Made by a program: the position numbers and the translations under genes. Shown piece after piece: positions 1-7,074 of a stretch of DNA of 8,224 bases. Source of the DNA: Armatimonadota bacterium. GTDB lineage: Bacteria; Sysuimicrobiota; Sysuimicrobiia; Sysuimicrobiales; Humicultoraceae. How positions within the stretch are numbered: the stretch's first letter is position 1; each line of letters opens with the position of its first letter. A model generated the notes under the pieces. It did not search any database. It was not told where the DNA came from and saw nothing but the letters and a program-made list of their open reading frames with translations. Location: positions 1 to 8,224 of the forward strand of contig JACQGZ010000304.1 of NCBI GenBank assembly GCA_016199305.1, in the 5' to 3' direction.

Positions 1-2
1 CC

Positions 3-437
3 CTGGCACCGCTCAAGGTGCGGCGGGTGCCGCGCGCCGAGGCCGAACGGAAGGCACGCGAGCTGCTGGGCAAGGTCGGCATCCCGGAGAAGGAGCGCAG
101 CCATCCGCGGGAGCTCTCGGGTGGGCAGCTGCTGCGGGTGGCGATTGCCCGGGCCCTGGCCATGGAGCCGCGCCTGATGCTGTTTGACGAGCCGACCTCG
201 GCGCTGGACCCGGAGATGATCAACGAGGTCCTCGACGTCATGCGCGCCCTCGCCCACGACCAGGGGATGACCATGCTGGTGGTGACGCACGAGATGGGCT
301 TTGCCCGGGAGGTGGCCCACCGGATCGCCTTCATGGACGAGGGGAACGTGGTGGAGGAGGGGACGCCGGAGCACTTCTTCACCAACCCGCAGCATGAGCG
401 AACCAAACTCTTCCTCTCCAAGATCCTGCACCAGTAG
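3..437 (+). CDS. Polar amino acid ABC transporter, ATP-binding subunit (C-terminal part, cut by window start)
   Basis: This is the ATPase subunit of an importer, most like the GlnQ/HisP group that drives uptake of polar amino acids; it would sit on the cytoplasmic face bound to a permease. Only about the last 144 residues are present. The open frame continues to the left edge, and the first codons (LAPLKV) match the internal region after the Q-loop in this family, so the ATG at 18 position is not offered as a start and Walker A lies outside the window. Visible motifs are the ABC signature LSGGQ (114-128), Walker B with D-loop ([10 protein letters not shown], about 180-209) and the H-loop VTHEMGF (His codon 288-290). 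The end, [12 protein letters not shown], is typical of the family. The signature is followed by LLR where QQR is usual. The next gene starts at the base after the stop. The family call is secure; the substrate is inferred. Confidence 0.93.
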   Translation: MAPLKVRRVPRAEAERKARELLGKVGIPEKERSHPRELSGGQLLRVAIARALAMEPRLMLFDEPTSALDPEMINEVLDVMRALAHDQGMTMLVVTHEMGFAREVAHRIAFMDEGNVVEEGTPEHFFTNPQHERTKLFLSKILHQ

Positions 438-1415
438 ATGACGACCGCCTCCGGCGTCCCCCTGCTCATCGACGCGCACCTGCACCTGGTCACGGCCGAG
501 ATGTTCCGCCGCATGCGGGAGCGGCCCGGCACCCTGCGCGCCGAGGCCGTGGCGCGGGCGCGCGTCCGGGGCAAGACCTTCGAGGAGCGGCGGGCGGCCC
601 TGGAAGGAATCACCCTGGAGCAGCACGCCGCCACCTGGCTGGCCGCCTTCGAGCAGGCCGGCGTCCGCGGCGGGTGCTTCATCGCCGTGGGCGAGGGCAA
701 CGACGAACTGGCGTCCTTTGTGGCGATCAATCCGGAGCGGTTGTGGGGCATCGGGTCGCTGACCGATCCGCGTCACCCCGACGCGGCGCGGACGGTGCGA
801 TCCTTCCGCGCCCGGGGCCTCTGCGGTCTCAAACTCTACCCGCCCATCCAGCGCTTTCTGCCGAACGACCGCGCCTTCTACCCCATCTACGAGGCCTGCG
901 CCGAGGAGGGCATCCCGATCCTCTTTCACTTCGGCATCACGGTGGGCGCGTTCTACGACCTCTCCTACGCCAGTCCGCTGCCGCTCTCGGCGGTGGTCAA
1001 GGAATTCCCCGAGGTCACCTTCGTGATCGCGCACTTCGGCGCGGGCTTCCTCCGCGAGACGCTCTTCCTCGCCTACCATACCGACAACGTCTGCGTGGAT
1101 ACCTCCGGGACGAACAACTGGCGGCTCTACCATCCCGGGGAGCCCTCCCTGGAGCAGGTTTTTCGGGACGCGCTGCGCACCTTCGGCCCCAAGCGCGTCC
1201 TGTTCGGCACCGACTCTACGGCCTTCGACGGCTACCGCCACCACATCCTCAAGGAGCAACTGGACGTCCTCGACCGGCTGGAACTGTCCGCCGAGGACCG
1301 GGCGCTCATCCTGGGCGGCAACGCCGCGCGAGTATTCCGTCTGGATGTGGGGCAAGCATCAGTGGGGGCCGGCGGTGGCGCCGCAGGGCAGGGCAGCGGG
1401 GGCGTTGGTGGATAA
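438..1415 (+). CDS. Amidohydrolase, TIM-barrel metal-dependent hydrolase (Amidohydro_2 type)
   Basis: A 325-residue cytoplasmic protein of the amidohydrolase superfamily, PF04909 branch, whose members hydrolyse or decarboxylate small carboxylated or cyclic substrates. Visible landmarks: DAHLHL near the N-terminus (D12, H14, H16, the HxH metal pair), GLKLYPP (K132), LFHFG (H164), VIAHFG (H199) and LFGTDS (D259, the conserved barrel Asp). The C-terminal [10 protein letters not shown] (about 291-300) is where this family normally ends. A further 25 residues follow, of which about 305-325 are Gly/Ala-rich and look like a low-complexity extension rather than a domain. The ATG follows the TAG of the transporter ATPase directly (TAGATG), so co-translation in one operon is likely; a role on a compound imported by that transporter is a guess. 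Substrate cannot be told from sequence. No signal peptide. Confidence 0.9.
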   Translation: MTTASGVPLLIDAHLHLVTAEMFRRMRERPGTLRAEAVARARVRGKTFEERRAALEGITLEQHAATWLAAFEQAGVRGGCFIAVGEGNDELASFVAINPERLWGIGSLTDPRHPDAARTVRSFRARGLCGLKLYPPIQRFLPNDRAFYPIYEACAEEGIPILFHFGITVGAFYDLSYASPLPLSAVVKEFPEVTFVIAHFGAGFLRETLFLAYHTDNVCVDTSGTNNWRLYHPGEPSLEQVFRDALRTFGPKRVLFGTDSTAFDGYRHHILKEQLDVLDRLELSAEDRALILGGNAARVFRLDVGQASVGAGGGAAGQGSGGVGG

Positions 1416-1447
1416 ACCTCCGCGCCGGGGCCGCCGCTCTTACTACC

Positions 1448-1453
1448 AGGAGG
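1448..1453 (+). promoter_or_regulatory. Strong ribosome binding site for the TPR gene
   Basis: A perfect AGGAGG lies 8 bases before the ATG at 1462. It decides the start: an in-frame ATG at 1345 would lie inside the amidohydrolase gene and would put the hydrophobic signal sequence in the interior of the protein. Confidence 0.85.
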
Positions 1454-1461
1454 TTCTGTCC

Positions 1462-1974
1462 ATGCGGTACGTCCCAATCGTGGCGGCGGTGCTGGTCTTG
1501 CTGCTGGTCCCGGCATCACTGCGCGCCGCCGACGTCACAGACGTCCCTCCAGGGGTCAGTACCGAAGCGGTGAAGGCCTTCAAGCGCGGCCTGGAGTTGC
1601 ACAAGGCCAAGCAGTGGACCGCGGCGATCAAGGAGTATGAGCGGGCCCTCGCCTTGGGCGGCCGCTTTCCGGAGGCCTTCAACAACCTGGCTTACTGCTA
1701 CCGCAAGATCGGCCTGGTCGACAAATCGATCGAGCTCTACAAGGTGGCCATCGCGCTGCGGCCGACCTTCGTGCAGGCGCACGACTACCTGGCTCGGGCC
1801 TACCTGGCCAAAGGCGACCGGGCGGGCGCGCTGCACGAGTACGAGATCGTCCGCCGGCTGGATGCCAAACTGGCGGCCTGCCTCTGGGCCGCCATCCAGC
1901 GCAACGATCCCGACTATCACGACATGCCGTGGGGGAGCGGCGCCTTCATCCTCTCATCGCGGCCGGCCGCGTAG
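1462..1974 (+). CDS. Exported TPR-repeat protein
   Basis: A 170-residue protein with a clear N-terminal signal sequence: a short positive start (MR), a hydrophobic core at about 4-20, and a likely signal peptidase I site after SLRA (cleavage near residue 22). The mature part is almost wholly three consecutive 34-residue tetratricopeptide repeats at about 36-69, 70-103 and 104-137, with the usual small/aromatic pattern (AFNNLAYCYRKIG in repeat 2). TPRs are protein-binding scaffolds, so a role outside the cytoplasmic membrane as an adaptor is likely, but no partner is evident. The tail (138-170) has no recognised domain. The start is fixed by the AGGAGG site at 1448. The last 46 bases overlap the DoxX-like gene in another frame, suggesting joint translation. 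No lipobox Cys is seen at the cleavage site. Confidence 0.88.
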   Translation: MRYVPIVAAVLVLLLVPASLRAADVTDVPPGVSTEAVKAFKRGLELHKAKQWTAAIKEYERALALGGRFPEAFNNLAYCYRKIGLVDKSIELYKVAIALRPTFVQAHDYLARAYLAKGDRAGALHEYEIVRRLDAKLAACLWAAIQRNDPDYHDMPWGSGAFILSSRPAA

Positions 1975-2378
1975 CGACCGGTCCACGGCCGGGTCAGGCC
2001 GCAGGCCTCCTCCTGCTGCGGCTGGGCCCCGCCGCCGTCTTCCTGGCGCACGGCTATCTGAAACTCCTCGGCGGGCACTACGACCGCACCGTCGCGCTCT
2101 TCCTCACCGTGGGGATCCCGCTACCGGAGGCGGCCGCCTGGTTCGTCGGCGGACTCGAACTGGCCGGCGGGGTCGCGCTGCTCCTGGGGCTCCTCGCCCG
2201 GCCCGCCGCCTCGCTGCTGGCCGCGGAGATGGCGGTGGCGATCTACAAGGTCCGCATCCCCCAGGGCTTCGTGGGGGCCACCGAGTACGAACTGGTCATC
2301 CTGCTGACCTGCGTCGCCATAGCACTGCTGGGGCCGGGTCGCCTCTCCGTGGAGTCTGTCCTTACGCGTTCTCCCTGA
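1929..2378 (+). CDS. DoxX-family integral membrane protein
   Basis: A 149-residue hydrophobic protein with about four membrane helices (roughly 25-42, 67-88, 92-107 and 119-135). Family landmarks of DoxX/PF07681 are present: RLGPAAVFLAHGYLKLLGG in the first helix (H41, K45), GGLELAGGVALLLG (E77) in the second, and YELVILL (E121) with GPGRLS at the C-terminal end. DoxX-like proteins are inner-membrane proteins with poorly defined redox or stress roles; no specific function is claimed. The GTG at 1929 is the only reasonable standard start in this frame and lies 46 bases inside the TPR gene; no good Shine-Dalgarno is visible before it, so translation may depend on the upstream gene. Residues 1-24 are not typical of the family, so a later non-standard start cannot be excluded. 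Confidence 0.86.
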   Translation: MGERRLHPLIAAGRVATGPRPGQAAGLLLLRLGPAAVFLAHGYLKLLGGHYDRTVALFLTVGIPLPEAAAWFVGGLELAGGVALLLGLLARPAASLLAAEMAVAIYKVRIPQGFVGATEYELVILLTCVAIALLGPGRLSVESVLTRSP

Positions 2379-2388
2379 ACAGGGATTG

Positions 2389-2405
2389 CCCACGATTCTC
2401 GTGGG
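2389..2405 (+). terminator. Short hairpin after the DoxX gene, possible weak terminator
   Basis: Perfect inverted repeat CCCACGA / TCGTGGG with a 3-base loop, beginning 10 bases after the DoxX-like stop codon. No T-run follows (the next bases are GGACCGGGG), so intrinsic termination would be inefficient; it could also be an mRNA 3'-end stabiliser or chance. Confidence 0.35.
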
Positions 2406-2445
2406 GGACCGGGGCAAGGGTCTTTCATCGGCGAGGACATGTCAG

Positions 2446-2466
2446 GATTCCACGTATCGTCGAATC
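2446..2466. promoter_or_regulatory. 21-base dyad, candidate operator upstream of the SbcD/SbcC-like pair
   Basis: Arms GATTCCACG and CGTCGAATC flank a TAT centre; eight of nine pairs match, the exception being C opposite C. The dyad lies 80 bases before the phosphoesterase start, in the only sizeable gap of the window, and is directly followed by TTGACA (2467-2472), a perfect -35-like hexamer. No convincing -10 hexamer stands at 15-19 bases from it, so the promoter itself is not claimed. The arrangement suits a repressor or activator site, or a hairpin in a leader RNA. The sequence does not match a regulator motif that I recognise. Confidence 0.35.
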
Positions 2467-2546
2467 TTGACACGTCGATGCCATGAAAACGCCGCAGCCT
2501 CCCGTGAGCAGGGAAAGAACAGTGGGCGGCTAAACTGGACTCTCCA

Positions 2547-3671
2547 ATGACCAAGACGAAGCGTGAGGCCCTGCGCATCCTCCACGTGGCGGATGTCCAC
2601 CTGGGCGCGGGATTTCCCTGGCTGGGCGAACGCGGCGCGGCGCAACGGCGGCGCCTGCGGCAGACCTTCGCCGACGCGCTGGCGAAGGGCAGCGCCGAAG
2701 GGGCGGGGCTGGTGCTCATCGCTGGAGATCTCTTCGGCAGTAGTCGCCCGCACCCGGAGCTGACGGACTTCGTCCGCTCCCAGTTTGCGCGCCTGGCCGC
2801 CGACGGCATCGAGACCGTCATCGCCGCCGGCGAGAACGATGGGCTCGATGCGCAGGGCGCGTATGCGGGCGGGGCGCTGGACGGGCTGGCGGGGGTGACG
2901 ATCCTGCCCGCGACGCCGAAGGTGGTGGAGTTCCCGGGGCTCGACCTGGCGGTGAGCGGGCGGTCGGCGGTCAAGGGCAAGGAGATCTCCGATCCGTTCA
3001 AGGGACTGGCTCCGGGGCGCCTGACCCGGACGGTCGGCCTGGTGGCTGTCGATCCGCGGCGCGCCGGAGGCCGGGACGCCCTGGCGCGCTCCGCCGCGGC
3101 CGCAAAGTTCACCTATCTCGCGCTGGGGGGAAGCCACCGGACCCTCGACCTTGGCGGCGAGGAGGTGGCGGCCTGGTATCCGGGCTCGCTGGAGTTGCTG
3201 GCCCGGGGCGAGCCGCCGGGGGCGGCCCTGCTGGTCGACCTCGGAGGCGACGGCGCGCGCGTGACCCCACTGCCCGTGGCGCGGGGCCGGGTGCAACGGC
3301 TGGTTCTGGAGCCCGCCGCCTATCCGACCCTGGAGGCGGTGACCGCCGAGATCGAAGCGCTGGCCGACCCGGACCTACTGCTGGAGGTCAGGGTGAGCGG
3401 GCGCGCGCACCCGGCGCAGTTCATCGACGTCATGGCCCTCGAACAATCGCTGGCCTCGCGCTTCTTCGCCCTGGAGATCCTCGACGAGGCGATGCCCGAC
3501 CCCTCCGCTCCGGGCGCCGGGCCGGTGGGGACGATCACCGTGCCGGGGAAGTTCTCCGAATTGATGACCCACCAGCTGCAGCAGGCTGGCTCGGAGGCGG
3601 AGCGACGGCGGATCGGTGCCGCGTACCGGTTGGGTCTGTGGCTCCTGACCGGGCGGGGCGGACGGGCATGA
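2547..3671 (+). CDS. SbcD/YhaO-like metallophosphoesterase with degenerate active site
   Basis: A 374-residue homologue of the calcineurin-like phosphoesterases that act as the nuclease subunit in SbcCD/Mre11-Rad50 complexes of DNA repair. Motif I (HVADVHLG, D16 and H18) and motif II (IAGDLFG, D61) are intact. Motif III, normally GNHD, reads GEND (95-98), so the metal-binding Asn and the catalytic His are replaced. The His of motif IV is absent (GLVAVDP, about 164-170). Motif V, normally GHxH, reads GGSH (194-197) and keeps only the second His. The protein is therefore probably inactive or changed in chemistry. Residues 245-374 form the capping/C-terminal region, with the stretch after 325 (TITVPGKFSELMTHQL) possibly contacting the ATPase. 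The stop overlaps the next start (ATGA), which supports a stable two-subunit complex. No strong ribosome site precedes the ATG. The family is sure; sbcD versus yhaO naming is not. Confidence 0.85.
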   Translation: MTKTKREALRILHVADVHLGAGFPWLGERGAAQRRRLRQTFADALAKGSAEGAGLVLIAGDLFGSSRPHPELTDFVRSQFARLAADGIETVIAAGENDGLDAQGAYAGGALDGLAGVTILPATPKVVEFPGLDLAVSGRSAVKGKEISDPFKGLAPGRLTRTVGLVAVDPRRAGGRDALARSAAAAKFTYLALGGSHRTLDLGGEEVAAWYPGSLELLARGEPPGAALLVDLGGDGARVTPLPVARGRVQRLVLEPAAYPTLEAVTAEIEALADPDLLLEVRVSGRAHPAQFIDVMALEQSLASRFFALEILDEAMPDPSAPGAGPVGTITVPGKFSELMTHQLQQAGSEAERRRIGAAYRLGLWLLTGRGGRA

Positions 3672-5812
3672 TCCTGCGGCGGCTGCGCGTCCGGCGCTTC
3701 AAGGGGATCGGCAACCAGACCTTCACCTTCTCCCCGGGGTTGAATGTCATCCGCGGACCCAACGAATCCGGCAAGACGACCCTGATGGAGGCGCTCTTCG
3801 CGGGGCTGCTGGTGAACCCGGCCCAGCCTCCTCCGGATTTCGCGGATCTGGCCCGGCCCTGGGGAGAGCCGCGCCTGGGCGAACTCATCCTGGAGTTTGA
3901 GGCCGACGGCGGCGCCTATCTCCTCCGCAAGGATCTGGAGGCCGGCACCGCCCTGCTGCAGCGGCAGGACCGGCAGGAGTCGGTCGATGGCGCCCGCGAG
4001 ATCCAGCAGCGCGTCTTCGAGTGGCTGGGGCTGCCTGGTGAGGGCGCGTTTCGCTCGACCGCCTATGTGGGCCAGAGGGAGCTGGCGCGCGTCACCGATG
4101 AGCGGCGGCTGATCGGGGCGCGCCTCTCCAGGGTACTCAACGGGGGCGGTACGGAGGACGTCGATGCCGCCCTCCGCTGGCTGGATGACCGCCGCCGCGC
4201 CCTGGAGGCCGCAGGCGCCAAGACGGCCGACCGCGAGGGCGTTGCCGCGCTGGGGGCGAGGCTGGCGGACATTAACCGGAAGGAGGACCGTACCCACGCG
4301 CTGTGGAGCGAACTGCGCGCGGTGGGCCGGCAACTGGAGGACCTCGAGCGGCAGCTGGCGGCGAGGACCGAGCAGCTCACCGCGGCGGAGGGGCGCGGAC
4401 AGCTGCAGCGCCGTGTGGAGGCGGCCGAGCGGGAGCTGCGGGAGACCCGTGATCTGCTCACCCGATATGAGAAGCACGCGGCGACGCTGGTGGATCTCGA
4501 AGCGCGCCTGAAGACCTTCACCGATCAGAGCCAGGCCGCCCTCCAGGCGTTCATTCAGGCCCGCCGCACGGCCCAGGGGCTCGAGCAGGCCGTGGTCACC
4601 GGACGCCAGCAACTGGAGCGGGAGGAGGCGCTGCTGGAGCAACTCGGTACGCGCCACCAGCGGAGCCGGCGCGGCGCCGGCATCGGGCTGGTCCTGAGCG
4701 GGCTCGGCGGCGCGGCGGCGATTACGGGGCTCTTTCTGCTGCAGGTCCGCGGCCTCTTCTGGGGGTGGGCGGTGGTGGCCGCCGGGATCGTGCTGGTGCT
4801 GCTGGCGCTCAACCAGCGCGGCCGGGTCGGCCAGACCGGCCACCAGTACCGGCGCCAGGAACAGCGCGTCCTGGAACTGCGCCGGCGGGTCGAGGCCGCC
4901 CAGGGCCAGTTACGAGATGCGGATCGGGAGTTGCAGGCGAAACTCTCCTTCCTCGGGGCCGACTCTCTCGACGCAGTCGAGCGCCGCTTCTCCACCTATA
5001 TGGAGGCCGTCCACCACCAGGACGAGACGCGGTCGGCGATGCAGCAGCTGCTGGGCGGCCGGCCGCGCGAGCGCGTGCTGGAGCGGGTGCGCGAACTGGA
5101 GGCGGAGCAGGCGGAGGCGCGCGCCGCGCTGGCGGAGGCGCCGGAGGCCACGCGGGCGGTGGCCGCGTCACGCGAGCGCCTGGCGCGGGAGAGCCAGACC
5201 CTGCAGAAGGAGGCGGAGGCGCTGCGGGAGCGGAAGAGCCGGCTGACGGCCATGCTGGAAGGGCAGCGCGACCGGCCGGAGCAGCGCGAGGTCATCGAGG
5301 AGCAGATGGCGGCGCTGCAGCGGCAGCAGGCCCGCGCCGCGGAGGCCCTCGAGGTGCTGACCTTCACCCGCCGCATGCTCGAAGAGGCCCGCCGCCAGTC
5401 CTTCTTCCCGGCGCGGGAACTGCTGGAACGGCGCGCGGGGGAGTATCTCCGCGTCGCCACGCGCGGGGGCTACCAGAAGGTCGCCCTCGACGAGCGCACC
5501 CTCGCCCCGAAGGTCTGGATCGAGGCCGTCCGCGCCTGGAAGGGTCCGGCCGGGCTCAGCCAGGGCACGGTGGACCAGCTCTACCTCTCCCTGCGCCTGG
5601 CCCTGCTGGATGTGATCTGTCAGGGCCGCACGCCCCCGCTCTTCCTGGACGAGCCCTTCGTGCATGTCGATCCGGAGCGGATGAACGGCGTGCTCGCCCT
5701 GCTCGCCGCTGCCGCGCGCCAGCGGCAGGTTTTTCTGTTCACGGCCTGGCAGCGGGACGATCTCCCGGCCGATCAGATCATCACGCTGCCGGTTCGGCAG
5801 ATCTCCGCGTAG
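3668..5812 (+). CDS. SbcC/YhaN-like SMC-type ATPase with central membrane hairpin
   Basis: A 714-residue ATPase of the Rad50/SbcC/YhaN type. The N-terminal half-domain has FKGIGNQTFTFSPGLNVIRG, Walker A GPNESGKTT (30-38) and the Q-loop (VGQ, Q136). The C-terminal half has the signature LSQGT (630-634), Walker B LFLDEP (658-663), the D-loop HVDPE and FTAWQRD where an H-loop His is expected. Between them are Arg/Glu/Gln-rich coiled coils at about 195-335 and 392-590. At the apex there is no CxxC zinc hook; instead two hydrophobic helices (about 338-358 and 364-381) joined by a short turn look like a transmembrane hairpin. The only Cys is C651. SbcC is usually above 1000 residues, so the arms are short. 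The ATG at 3668 was chosen over an in-frame ATG at 3638 because it begins the conserved MILRRLRVRRFKG strand and overlaps the phosphoesterase stop. The 3' end overlaps the convergent GH1 gene. Confidence 0.88.
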   Translation: MILRRLRVRRFKGIGNQTFTFSPGLNVIRGPNESGKTTLMEALFAGLLVNPAQPPPDFADLARPWGEPRLGELILEFEADGGAYLLRKDLEAGTALLQRQDRQESVDGAREIQQRVFEWLGLPGEGAFRSTAYVGQRELARVTDERRLIGARLSRVLNGGGTEDVDAALRWLDDRRRALEAAGAKTADREGVAALGARLADINRKEDRTHALWSELRAVGRQLEDLERQLAARTEQLTAAEGRGQLQRRVEAAERELRETRDLLTRYEKHAATLVDLEARLKTFTDQSQAALQAFIQARRTAQGLEQAVVTGRQQLEREEALLEQLGTRHQRSRRGAGIGLVLSGLGGAAAITGLFLLQVRGLFWGWAVVAAGIVLVLLALNQRGRVGQTGHQYRRQEQRVLELRRRVEAAQGQLRDADRELQAKLSFLGADSLDAVERRFSTYMEAVHHQDETRSAMQQLLGGRPRERVLERVRELEAEQAEARAALAEAPEATRAVAASRERLARESQTLQKEAEALRERKSRLTAMLEGQRDRPEQREVIEEQMAALQRQQARAAEALEVLTFTRRMLEEARRQSFFPARELLERRAGEYLRVATRGGYQKVALDERTLAPKVWIEAVRAWKGPAGLSQGTVDQLYLSLRLALLDVICQGRTPPLFLDEPFVHVDPERMNGVLALLAAAARQRQVFLFTAWQRDDLPADQIITLPVRQISA

Positions 5813-7074
5813 AGGGCGCTGCTGGGCCGCGGCGTGCGCACCTGCGTCGCCGGATCCATGCCGATCAGACCGAAGCGCAGGGTCCACCCGTCGGCCCACT
5901 CGAAGTTGTCGATCAGGGACCAGTGGAAGTAGCCGCGGATGTCCGCTCCCTCCTGCAGGGCGCGCCAGGCCTCACGCAGGTGGCTCACCAGGAAGGCCGG
6001 GCGGAGGTCGTCATCCGCGTCGGGCAAGCCATTCTCGGTGATGTAGATCGGACGCCCGTACGCGCGCACCTGCTCCAGGACCCGGAAGAGACCGACAGGA
6101 TAGATCTCTCCGTAGCCGCCATCGCTGAGCGGGGCGCCGGGGGTGGGGGTGTTCCGGCCGAAGAGGGTGCGCACCGCCCGCGGATCAAACCGGACGAGGT
6201 CCCGCGTGTAGTAGTTCACCCCGATGAAGTCGAGGCTGCCGGCCGACTCGGGAATCCGCACCGTCTGCCATAGCCCGCGCAGCACCCCGTCCCGCAGCGC
6301 ATCCAGAAACATCCAGTTGACCACCCGGTCCTGCGCGCCGGCGACCAGCCGGTCCAGACGCGAGGCCGGGCGCGCCGGGTCGAAGACGCGCAGGTAGGCG
6401 GCGATCCCCACCTGCGCCGCCGGCTGCGCCGCGTGGATCGCGTGGTAGGCGGCGGCGTGCGCCCGCACCGCGTTGACGACGGCGACGCGGGTCCGCAGCA
6501 GCCCACCTCCCCCCGGCGGGAACCGCCCGATCAGATAGCCGCTGATGATGGCGGCCACCGGTTCGTTGAGTGTGCACCACAGGTCTGCCAGATCGCCGAG
6601 TGCTTCAACGGTGCGCCGGGCAAACCGGCCGAAGGCTCCCGGGAACGCGTTCCAGAGCCAGCCACCCCGCCGCGCGACCCACAGCGGAAAGGTGAAGTGG
6701 TGCAGGGTGATCATGGGCGTGATGGCGCGCCGCCGCAGGCCGGCGAGCATCTCGCGATAGCGGCGGAGCGCGCGCTCGTCCCATCGTCCGGGCTGGGGCT
6801 CGAGGCGGCTCCACTCCACGGAGAGCCGGTGGGCGTTCTGGTGAAGCGCGGCCATGCGGTCGAAGTCCGCCTCTGCCGCCCGCCACCAGTCGCCCGCCCG
6901 CCCGGAACGGTGGCCCTGCGCGATCCGGCCCGCCTGGTGCTCCCAGGCCCACCAGTCGTTGTTGGTGTTGTCGCCCTCGACCTGATGCGCGGAGGTGGCC
7001 GTCCCCCAGAGAAACCCGGGCGGGAAGGTCAGCCCGGCGGAGGGGCGACCGCCGCTAGCCCCGAATCCCTGCAT
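5773..7074 (-). CDS. Glycoside hydrolase family 1 beta-glycosidase (beta-glucosidase-like)
   Basis: A 433-residue cytoplasmic GH1 enzyme, slightly shorter than the usual 440-480, with no signal peptide. It should hydrolyse beta-linked glucosides, galactosides or similar by a retaining mechanism. The N-terminal FLWGTATSAHQVEG (Q31) starts the barrel. TLNEP (E171) holds the acid/base and ITENG (E347) the nucleophile; LHHF (H125-H126), VNYYTR (N287, Y289) and HWSLIDNFEWADGW (W385, E392, W393) form the sugar-binding site. E392-W393 is the arrangement of enzymes acting on free sugars; the Ser/Lys/Tyr set of 6-phospho-glycosidases is absent. The ATG at 7074 has GAGG four bases upstream and leaves about 15 residues before the conserved start. 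The last 40 bases lie in the 3' end of the ATPase gene on the other strand. It starts 33 bases from a divergent gene. The exact substrate is unknown. Confidence 0.93.
   Translation of the reverse strand: MQGFGASGGRPSAGLTFPPGFLWGTATSAHQVEGDNTNNDWWAWEHQAGRIAQGHRSGRAGDWWRAAEADFDRMAALHQNAHRLSVEWSRLEPQPGRWDERALRRYREMLAGLRRRAITPMITLHHFTFPLWVARRGGWLWNAFPGAFGRFARRTVEALGDLADLWCTLNEPVAAIISGYLIGRFPPGGGGLLRTRVAVVNAVRAHAAAYHAIHAAQPAAQVGIAAYLRVFDPARPASRLDRLVAGAQDRVVNWMFLDALRDGVLRGLWQTVRIPESAGSLDFIGVNYYTRDLVRFDPRAVRTLFGRNTPTPGAPLSDGGYGEIYPVGLFRVLEQVRAYGRPIYITENGLPDADDDLRPAFLVSHLREAWRALQEGADIRGYFHWSLIDNFEWADGWTLRFGLIGMDPATQVRTPRPSSALYAEICRTGSVMI

Noticed and set aside
1362..1412. G-rich stretch as a quadruplex or repeat element
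   Set aside because: The G-runs are irregular and can be explained by Gly/Ala codons in a high-GC gene; no regular repeat unit is present.
1345..1461. Upstream ATG as the start of the TPR protein
   Set aside because: It would overlap the amidohydrolase, bury the signal sequence and ignore the AGGAGG site before the ATG at 1462.
2467..2495. TTGACA as the -35 of a sigma-70 promoter
   Set aside because: The hexamer is perfect, but bases at the expected -10 distance are CGCCGC-like with no TATAAT resemblance, so a full promoter is not supported.
3320..4843. Long minus-strand open frame (507 codons) opposite the phosphoesterase and ATPase genes
   Set aside because: It is a shadow typical of high-GC DNA: the product is Gln/Pro/Arg/Leu-rich without motifs, while the plus-strand proteins show family motifs throughout.
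5168..5899. Minus-strand open frame (243 codons) over the ATPase 3' half
   Set aside because: It starts inside the GH1 gene in another frame, and its Leu/Gln/Arg/Gly-rich product has no recognisable motif.
4765..6273. Long plus-strand open frame (502 codons) across the ATPase end and GH1 region
   Set aside because: The product is Gly/Ala/Arg-rich low complexity in a different frame from the ATPase and antisense to GH1; no domain is visible.
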